Below are positions 58,582 to 64,000 of a stretch of DNA of 64,000 bases, one piece after another. The stretch spans positions 1,411,387 to 1,475,386 of the forward strand of contig NZ_GL872283.1 in assembly GCF_000191065.1 (NCBI RefSeq), read 5' to 3'. Under the pieces are notes generated by a model that saw nothing but the letters and a program-made list of their open reading frames with translations, made no database searches and was not told the DNA's origin. Numbering within the stretch: position 1 is the stretch's first letter; the number at the start of each line of letters is the position of its first letter. This DNA comes from Prevotella multiformis DSM 16608 (GTDB taxonomy: Bacteria; Bacteroidota; Bacteroidia; Bacteroidales; Bacteroidaceae). The position numbers were made by a program, and so were the translations under genes.

Positions 58582-58645
58582 TCATTCTATTTCTTAACAT
58601 CGGGAAGAGCTCTACAGACAGACCGCTTCCCGCCATGACACTTCT

Positions 58646-59428
58646 TTACAAGCTCCCGGAAGCGGGAGACTGGGGGGCAGCACCGGGGGCGGCCGCGCGC
58701 ATGTTGACCGTCATCGCCTCAATCATCCGGGCATAGATGCTGTTGAGCTGTTCAATCTGATGCGCCATCCTGCGGGTCTGCTCATTGATCTGGTCAATGG
58801 TACCGATCTGCTGGCTGGCTCCCTTGAGCTGCATTTCGTAAACTTTCGCAATACCCGTAAGAGTGCGGTTGAGGTTTTCCATCTCTTCGCTGTCCCGGGT
58901 AAGACGCTGGCTCTGGTCATTCACCTTACCCAGCATTTCCGTCAGGTTCTGCAATGCAGATACATAATTCGTCTGCGCTTCTACCATTTCCGGCGTCTGC
59001 TGCTGTGCATCGGCAATCACCTTGCTCTGCTGGCTGACGACTGCCGCCGCAATGTCACTCGCCGACGGGACCGGCTGCGGCCCTGCAGCTGCGACACCGG
59101 CCGGAGAGACCGGAGACGGCTGCGGTGCAACGCCGTGTCTGGCTCCACCAAGATACTCTTCCGTCACGTGCGTGGCGAGTTCACGCCCGTCATCCGTCTT
59201 GTCGAACGGACGGTCGAAAGCCGAAAGGAAGAACACGACCACCTCTGTACCCATACCGAAATAGAGCATGATGTTGGCTCCCGGCAAGTGGGTCAGCTTG
59301 AACAATGCACCGAGAATAACCACCGAAGCACCCCAGCTGTAACCATAGTTGAGGAACGTCTGTCCGGGGACGCTGTCCATCCACTTCTGCAGACGGTAAA
59401 CGAAATTGTATTTACTGTACTGTGTCAT
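58646..59428 (-). CDS. gldL: Type IX secretion/gliding motor protein GldL/PorL
   Basis: The 260-residue protein has two spans (about 28-43 and 53-71) and a cytoplasmic coiled-coil-rich tail (VSQQSKVIADAQQQTPEMVE and following). Lys44 at the end of span 1 (LGALFKLTHLP) and Glu62 in span 2 (GMGTEVVVFFL) match the charged pair thought to carry protons in the GldL-GldM motor. The gldK stop and gldL start are adjacent with no gap, indicating coupling. A 17-residue N-terminal extension precedes the first span. Confidence 0.95.
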   Translation of the reverse strand: MTQYSKYNFVYRLQKWMDSVPGQTFLNYGYSWGASVVILGALFKLTHLPGANIMLYFGMGTEVVVFFLSAFDRPFDKTDDGRELATHVTEEYLGGARHGVAPQPSPVSPAGVAAAGPQPVPSASDIAAAVVSQQSKVIADAQQQTPEMVEAQTNYVSALQNLTEMLGKVNDQSQRLTRDSEEMENLNRTLTGIAKVYEMQLKGASQQIGTIDQINEQTRRMAHQIEQLNSIYARMIEAMTVNMRAAAPGAAPQSPASGSL

Positions 59429-60910
59429 TTATCTTCTCTTTTTCTTACTGCTTTTCTTATTCTCCCTGGCAGCCTCGCTGGACGAGCTGGCAAGACTGCG
59501 GACACAACGGAAGCCGATGTAACTGCGGGGCTGGTTCTGGTACTCCCATGTGCGCCACGCACTGCGGATATAGCTCTCCGGATCCTTCCAGCTTCCGCCT
59601 CGCACACTCTTCTTCTTCAGCCGGTAGGGGTCTTCCCGGGCCGCCTTGTAGTCGAGCTGCGGATTGAGGTCGTTCATCGCATCCACCCCAGCTTCGGTGT
59701 AGACCGTACTGGTCCACTCGGCGACGTTCCCCGCCATGTCGAAGAGACCGTTGGAATTGGCACCGTAGATGCCCACCTTGCTGGTAATCAGGTTGCCGTC
59801 CTTCGTGTAATTTCCACGATCCGGCTTGAAGTTGGCGAAGAAACAGCCGTTGCCGTTCTTCACGTTATGATTGTCCCAAGGGAACTCGTCCTGGTTCTTC
59901 CCCCGGGCAGCATACTCCCACTCGGCTTCAGTCGGGAGACGGTAACGCTGCACGTAGCGGGCTTCCTTGCCGAGTCCCTTGAGCAGGTACTCTGTCCGCC
60001 ACGCACAGAAAGCGTTGGCCTGCTCCCACGTGACACCGACAACCGGATAGTTGTTGTAAGTAGGATTGCTGAAATAATTACGGAGATAGATCTCGTTGTC
60101 CGAATTCCGGAAGTCATTGACCCAGCAGGTGGTATCAGGATAGATGTTGACGATATAGGTGTTCAGGAAGTCCCAGGGACCTGTCAGCGGGCGGTTGATG
60201 GTCTCGTTGTGGATCATGCCGTTGTCATCCACATACGCCGTATCCTTGGAAATCATCACCACTTCGTCCGGGTCGACCGTGACATCCGTATTCAGGTTGC
60301 GTTCCTGCGGATTCAACCGGTTCCGGCGCAGGGCTGCCGTCGTATAGTCATAGATTTCGTAACGGTAGTTCATCTGTCTGGCGTCAAGGCTCTTCTCCCC
60401 CGTGACAGGATTGGTCACATAGAGGCTCTCGAAGGCGCGCTGCTCGTCCTCGGTAGGCTTGCGGGGAAGACGCTTGTTCCAGTTCAGATGGGGGGTGACA
60501 GGATCGCCGTTCTTATCCTCCGTGATCATATAAGTCTCGTCGCCGCCGTATGCCGGATCTGCCAGACGGGTGCGGAGAATGGAGTCGCGAACCCACTCTA
60601 CGAACTGCTTGTACTCGGAGTTGGTGACCTCCGTTTCATCCATCCAGAAGCCGTCGACAGAAATGTCCTTTACCGGAGTCTTCTTGCCCCAGAGAGAATC
60701 CTGCTTTTCCAGACCCATCCTCAGCCAGCCGCGTTTGACAAGCGTCATGCCATAAGGGGTCGGTTCGCGGAAGGAACGTCCGCCGCCGACACCTGTAACC
60801 TCACCGCCACGACCTGACGAAGAAGTCGCCTTACCGGCGAAACAGCCTGTGAGCGTCCCCAGGAGGGTTGCACCGAGACAGAGAACGATTATACTTTTCT
60901 TCATTTTCAT
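59429..60910 (-). CDS. gldK: Type IX secretion lipoprotein GldK/PorK
   Basis: The 493-residue protein has a lipoprotein signal (VLCLGATLLGTLTGC) and a formylglycine-enzyme-like domain with VGVTWEQANAFCAWRTEYLL, RLPTEAEWEYAARGKNQDEF and GLFDMAGNVAEWT. With GldN it forms the outer-membrane-associated ring of the T9SS. Enzyme activity is not expected in this family. It lies 9 bp after porP and directly before gldL. The C-terminus is a basic tail rich in Ser and Lys. Confidence 0.95.
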   Translation of the reverse strand: MKMKKSIIVLCLGATLLGTLTGCFAGKATSSSGRGGEVTGVGGGRSFREPTPYGMTLVKRGWLRMGLEKQDSLWGKKTPVKDISVDGFWMDETEVTNSEYKQFVEWVRDSILRTRLADPAYGGDETYMITEDKNGDPVTPHLNWNKRLPRKPTEDEQRAFESLYVTNPVTGEKSLDARQMNYRYEIYDYTTAALRRNRLNPQERNLNTDVTVDPDEVVMISKDTAYVDDNGMIHNETINRPLTGPWDFLNTYIVNIYPDTTCWVNDFRNSDNEIYLRNYFSNPTYNNYPVVGVTWEQANAFCAWRTEYLLKGLGKEARYVQRYRLPTEAEWEYAARGKNQDEFPWDNHNVKNGNGCFFANFKPDRGNYTKDGNLITSKVGIYGANSNGLFDMAGNVAEWTSTVYTEAGVDAMNDLNPQLDYKAAREDPYRLKKKSVRGGSWKDPESYIRSAWRTWEYQNQPRSYIGFRCVRSLASSSSEAARENKKSSKKKRR

Positions 60911-60919
60911 TATATCTTT

Positions 60920-61903
60920 CTATAGAAATCTTACGCTTTTATGTTTGTTCCGGCCCCTCTTCTGAAGGTTGATGTCGGTCTGATAACTGACGAACAGCCC
61001 GTGGCTGCCGTTCTTGAAGGCAGCAGAACCGGTGTACATTTCATAGCTGTAACCGATGTTGATGCCGTGGAACGTTCCGCCTGCAAAAGCCGTCACGGAG
61101 TTGGTCGGGCTGTAGGAGACACCTCCGTAAAGCATTTTCTTCTCGTGGGTATAGACCAGCCGGGCCGTGAGGTCTGTACGGAAGGTCGTCCCGTCATAGC
61201 GTGCGAGAACGGAAGCCGGTATAGTAAGGAACGGATTATGCAGTTTAATATTGTATCCGCCTGTCAAATAATACGTGCGGTTGACCTGCAGCTCATTGGT
61301 CTCGCCCAGCTCTACCAAGGGGGAGTTGAGATGCTGGACGGATGCGCCGACATACCAGTCCCGGTGTGTATAGTAGAACCCTGCCCCGAGGTCGAGACGG
61401 TTCCCGTTGACTTCCGACTGCGACAGGGCGGGGTCGTTCGTTTCCTCAGGATCGAGTTTGGAGCCGTCGAACTTCTCGAAGAGCATACCTGCCTGAACAC
61501 CTGCCGAGACCATTCCGCCCCAAAGGTGATGACGGAAGGCATACTGGGCACTGACACGCTGGTGGGTGAAAACGCCCAGCTTATCGTTGAGGATGGAGAT
61601 GCCGGCCCCATGGTACTGCCTCAGAAAGTAAAGCGGCATGTCTGCCCCGACATAGAATGTGTTCGGGTTATGCTCGTAGCCGGCAAAGTCGAGACTATAG
61701 GCACCCACGACATTCAGCTTGTTGTCCTTGCCCACCGATGCAGGATTGAATGACGGCTCCATCGCCCAATAATGACTATAAGACGGATCATACTGTGCCT
61801 TGACAGAGGCCTCTGCCAGACAAGCAAGCGCAATTATGAATATCAAGCGTTTAAGCACGCCTTTATAACGAACAGGATGAAGAAATATTGCTTTCGAATA
61901 CAT
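60920..61903 (-). CDS. porP: PorP/SprF family type IX secretion protein
   Basis: From the ATG at 61903 the protein has about 327 residues; a GTG at 61858 would also precede the signal segment (LKRLIFIIALACLAEASVKA). The mature part begins QYDPSYSHYWAMEPSFNPAS, the PorP/SprF opening, and continues as a membrane barrel (FYVGADMPLYFLRQYHGAGI, WYVGASVQHLNSP). PorP-type barrels in the T9SS hold or anchor surface substrates. It is the first gene of the porP-gldKLMN operon. No consensus promoter was found before it. Confidence 0.9.
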   Translation of the reverse strand: MYSKAIFLHPVRYKGVLKRLIFIIALACLAEASVKAQYDPSYSHYWAMEPSFNPASVGKDNKLNVVGAYSLDFAGYEHNPNTFYVGADMPLYFLRQYHGAGISILNDKLGVFTHQRVSAQYAFRHHLWGGMVSAGVQAGMLFEKFDGSKLDPEETNDPALSQSEVNGNRLDLGAGFYYTHRDWYVGASVQHLNSPLVELGETNELQVNRTYYLTGGYNIKLHNPFLTIPASVLARYDGTTFRTDLTARLVYTHEKKMLYGGVSYSPTNSVTAFAGGTFHGINIGYSYEMYTGSAAFKNGSHGLFVSYQTDINLQKRGRNKHKSVRFL

Positions 61904-62042
61904 ATTTGTTAAGGCTGGTCTGTTCAAGAAGATTTACCCATCTATGCTTCGGTCGAAATGATACACACATAAAATCGGAATCTATGAATCAACTGGAACA
62001 CAATCAGTTACAAACAACAGGGAAAGAGATGCCCTATTGCAG

Positions 62043-62101
62043 TGCAAGTAACGCCTGATTGAAGCCCAAACAGGCGTTAGTTGGGATGCAAGTAACGCCC
62101 G
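62043..62101. repeat. 22-bp-period alternating palindromic array (TAACGCCTG)
   Basis: TAACGCCTG (62049), its inverse CAGGCGTTA (62071) and TAACGCCCG (62093) are exactly 22 bp apart. The direct copies are preceded by TGCAAG. Either neighbouring pair can form a hairpin, giving alternative structures in the leader of the T9SS operon. Confidence 0.85.
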
Positions 62102-62219
62102 GTTGCCAAAGAGTCATGCACCAACCTGTTTGTATCGACCGGCTACACTTGAATTAAATGCGATTTCCATCCTGAAGTACGAAACAAGAATCACGGCTCA
62201 GACACCAGAAAGCCCGAAA

Positions 62220-62258
62220 CAAAAAAGGTTACCCGCACTTGCATGTAAGTAACCCTTT
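62220..62258 (-). terminator. Intrinsic terminator after the DUF2795 gene
   Basis: On the minus strand AAAAGGGTTAC (62248-62258) pairs with GTAACC and the following T-run (62220-62232) across a 16-base loop, ending in TTTTTTG. It lies about 10 bp past the stop. Confidence 0.8.
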
Positions 62259-62267
62259 TCCCACCTT

Positions 62268-62489
62268 TTAATATTCATCTTCATTCCACAGGAAATCATC
62301 TTTTGAAGGATAATCAGGCCAGATATCCTCGATACTGTCGTAGACATCACCTTCATCTTCAATCTCCTGGAGGTTTTCAAGCACCTCAAGGGGAGCACCC
62401 GACCGTATGGCATAGTCGATCAGTTCGTCTTTTGTCGCAGGCCATGGAGCATCTTCCAGCTTAGAGGCCAATTCCAGAGTCCAATACAT
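62268..62489 (-). CDS. DUF2795 family protein
   Basis: The 73-residue acidic protein has the DUF2795 core WPATKDELIDYAIRSGAPLE and VLENLQEIEDEGD, a small helical fold of unknown role. It is 53 bp after the cobalamin adenosyltransferase gene and shares its strand. A similar small gene in this position is usual in Bacteroidetes. Confidence 0.85.
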   Translation of the reverse strand: MYWTLELASKLEDAPWPATKDELIDYAIRSGAPLEVLENLQEIEDEGDVYDSIEDIWPDYPSKDDFLWNEDEY

Positions 62490-62542
62490 ATTCCTAATTT
62501 TTTACACGTTTCTTAATGCGTGCAAAAGTAACATTTTATTTT

Positions 62543-63121
62543 TTATCTACAAGTGTTTCCCCACGTTTTTTCACCATCACCGCCATGAATGTTCAGATAA
62601 CGCGAAAGGACGAAGAAATAATCTGACAATCTGTTCATAAAGGGCAAAACTATCTCCGGCACGTCGTGGTGAGCCGAAAGCGCAACCATCCGTCTTTCCG
62701 CACGTCTGCACACCGTCCGGCAGACATGACACTGCGCCGCAGCCTGAACACCGCCCGGAAGGATAAAATGATGCAGAGGGGCGAGTTCTGCATCCATGCG
62801 GTCAATGAGAATCTCTAATTCCATCGTATTCCGCACAATGACAGGGTGCTGCAAGGGGGAATCCTTACCTGAAACAACAAGCGCACCTACGCTGAAAAGT
62901 GTTTCCTGAAGCTGCTCGAGAAAGAGGGTATGTCCGTTCTTGACATCGTCAGACAACTGTGTGCCGTCATTATGAAGCAAAAGAGAAATCAACAACCCTA
63001 TGTGGGCATTCAGTTCGTCAAGTGTGCCGCAGACTTCTATACGGGAATCATCCTTACGGGTACGGGAGCCATCAGACAGGGATGTAAGCCCCCTGTCGCC
63101 GCCTTTTGTATATATCTTCAT
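62543..63121 (-). CDS. Cob(I)alamin adenosyltransferase, PduO type
   Basis: The 192-residue enzyme makes adenosylcobalamin from cob(I)alamin and ATP. The N-terminal ATP-binding motif reads KIYTKGGDRGLTSL; CGTLDELNAHIGLL and CRTVCRRAERRMVAL carry the other conserved Arg and Asp/Asn positions, and FMNRLSDYFFVLSRYLN is the C-terminal signature. It serves B12-dependent mutases of propionate metabolism. It lies 80 bp after the upstream unknown gene. Confidence 0.94.
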   Translation of the reverse strand: MKIYTKGGDRGLTSLSDGSRTRKDDSRIEVCGTLDELNAHIGLLISLLLHNDGTQLSDDVKNGHTLFLEQLQETLFSVGALVVSGKDSPLQHPVIVRNTMELEILIDRMDAELAPLHHFILPGGVQAAAQCHVCRTVCRRAERRMVALSAHHDVPEIVLPFMNRLSDYFFVLSRYLNIHGGDGEKTWGNTCR

Positions 63122-63201
63122 CTTATTTACAGGTTGAATTGATGCCGTATTCTACCGTTTTTTAGTAACGGTATGTCAACGTGGAATCTCCAGGAAGGAT
63201 C

Positions 63202-63810
63202 TTAAAAATTCACGATATAGTTTTGTTTGACAACACTGGTGTTGAGAAAGACAACACCGCAATAGTACAGGTCAAAAGTCACGCCCGTTCTCCGATCAGA
63301 AATAAGCTCCTTCCAAAAAATCTCCGTCTCCTTGTCCCGCTGTATCTGCTCAATGACCAGAACACAAGAGGAAGGCAAGACATCAAGCGCTTTGTTGACA
63401 AACCATCTATAACCATCCACCAAGGAAATGCGGACGACACTGTACTCACCGGCCGTTGCAAGAACGCCCTCACTTTCTTCTATCGACTTATTTGCGGTTA
63501 TCAGCTTGTAAGCGCACCGTCGGGATCCCGCCATGGCATAAAATTTGTAACAGGGTGACGGAGGGCAGAAATCGACAAAAGAATGGGGCTGCTGGTAATT
63601 GGACAAACGGAAATAGAACCTGCAAAGCTTTCTGGTCCGCTTATCAAGTCCGTAGACGGATTCCTCAAGCTGCTTGTATTTATAGTAGGGATAATGCTCG
63701 TTCACCACATAACGGATAAAACGATATGCCCAAGGCGACTGAACTCCAAATCCTCTGGAATAACGTGCCCGTCTAACCCACACCAATACCCTTTTGATCG
63801 TATAAAACAT
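63202..63810 (-). CDS. Conserved Bacteroidales protein of unknown function
   Basis: From the ATG at 63810 the protein has 202 residues; a longer frame to 63897 would cover the promoter. It opens with a basic helix then RGFGVQSPWAYRFIRYVVNE, and later contains LPSSCVLVIEQIQRDKETEIF, which resembles the late strand region of class I methyltransferase-like folds, but no SAM motif is evident. It lies at the head of a probable operon with the adenosyltransferase and DUF2795 genes. Confidence 0.75.
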   Translation of the reverse strand: MFYTIKRVLVWVRRARYSRGFGVQSPWAYRFIRYVVNEHYPYYKYKQLEESVYGLDKRTRKLCRFYFRLSNYQQPHSFVDFCPPSPCYKFYAMAGSRRCAYKLITANKSIEESEGVLATAGEYSVVRISLVDGYRWFVNKALDVLPSSCVLVIEQIQRDKETEIFWKELISDRRTGVTFDLYYCGVVFLNTSVVKQNYIVNF

Positions 63811-63831
63811 AATATAACAAGTTGGGACTGA

Positions 63832-63863
63832 CAAAGATAATCTTTTTCTCCAAAAAAGACAAA
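63832..63863 (-). promoter_or_regulatory. Promoter of the unknown gene and cobalamin operon
   Basis: TTTG (63860-63863), 20 bp, TATCTTTG (63839-63832) on the minus strand, 22 bp before the start at 63810. Confidence 0.75.
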
Positions 63864-63901
63864 GCAATTCAAAAGATTTTACTTCAAAACCCATCACAGT
63901 C

Positions 63902-64000
63902 TATTATCACCGCCTATTATCGCTTATCATCGCCTATCACAACCCATCATCGCTTCTCCCCCCCTATTAGGACTGACCCCCCTATAACCGCCTATCATGG
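63902..64000. repeat. 10-bp-period array (TATCATCGCC)
   Basis: Units of TATTATCGCT/TATCATCGCC start at 63915, 63925, 63935, 63945 and 63955 and resume at 63965, then at 63983 and 63993, all in 10-bp steps or nearly so. The array runs into the right edge, so its true length is unknown. It is upstream of the conserved unknown gene. Confidence 0.85.

Larger units (their letters stand above)
61904..62267. other. 364-bp gap upstream of the T9SS operon
   Basis: It contains the palindromic array at 62049-62101 and the terminator at 62220-62258. No match to TAnnTTTG was seen on the minus strand, so the T9SS promoter is not identified. No gene is supported. Confidence 0.6.

Noticed and set aside
58760..60817. 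A 685-codon plus-strand frame opposite gldL and gldK
   Set aside because: Fully antisense to well-identified T9SS genes and without any domain.

Overview
The window is a chromosomal segment from a member of the Bacteroidales, most likely a Prevotellaceae species. Four things point there: promoters of the Bacteroidetes type (TTTG, 19-20 bp, TAnnTTTG) with no Shine-Dalgarno sequences, a complete porP-gldK-gldL-gldM-gldN type IX secretion (T9SS) operon, a BspA-type leucine-rich-repeat protein with a Prevotella-style C-terminal signature, and the gene order tRNA-tuf-secE-nusG-rplKAJL-rpoBC-DUF3467-rpsL-rpsG-fusA-S10 operon. The exact species is not determined.

Bases 1-28.9 kb, almost all on the minus strand, form the translation/transcription block. 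Read in transcription order they are rpsU, xerC, hpf, four tRNAs (Thr, Tyr, Gly, Thr), tuf, tRNA-Trp, secE, nusG, rplK-A-J-L, a tandem hairpin attenuator-like element, rpoB, rpoC, a DUF3467 gene, then after an accessory insertion rpsL, rpsG, fusA, rpsJ and the S10 operon, which runs off the left end inside rpsQ. The insertion (about 8.5-13.8 kb) separates DUF3467 from rpsL. It holds two secreted proteins of unknown function, an LTA-synthase-like membrane sulfatase and the remains of two decayed genes.

Bases 29-64 kb are a mosaic of short operons. They encode a BspA-like repeat protein with a small companion, a TPR/helix-turn-helix membrane regulator, aminopeptidase P, two unknown genes, malate dehydrogenase, a SAM methyltransferase and a GNAT acetyltransferase. 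Then come the operon gltX-waaA-zinc-ribbon protein-trpS, a 7TM-HD phosphodiesterase, an OmpP1/FadL barrel with a coiled-coil insertion, priA and a lipoprotein. The last part holds a beta-barrel protein, the T9SS operon, a DUF2795 protein, a cobalamin adenosyltransferase and a conserved unknown. The T9SS core would export cargo with T9SS-like tails; the BspA-like protein is a candidate cargo.

The most unusual signal is not a gene. Nearly every long intergenic gap carries a short array of interrupted palindromes. The sequence differs at each locus, but the spacing is nearly fixed: 22-23 bp at five loci (10.8, 35.9, 40.1, 51.4 and 62.1 kb). Three other loci carry shorter arrays with a 9-10 bp period (13.8, 49.3 and 63.9 kb). 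Two diverged copies of a longer intergenic element are also present (10.7 and 42.0 kb). No CRISPR, IS element or prophage was seen.
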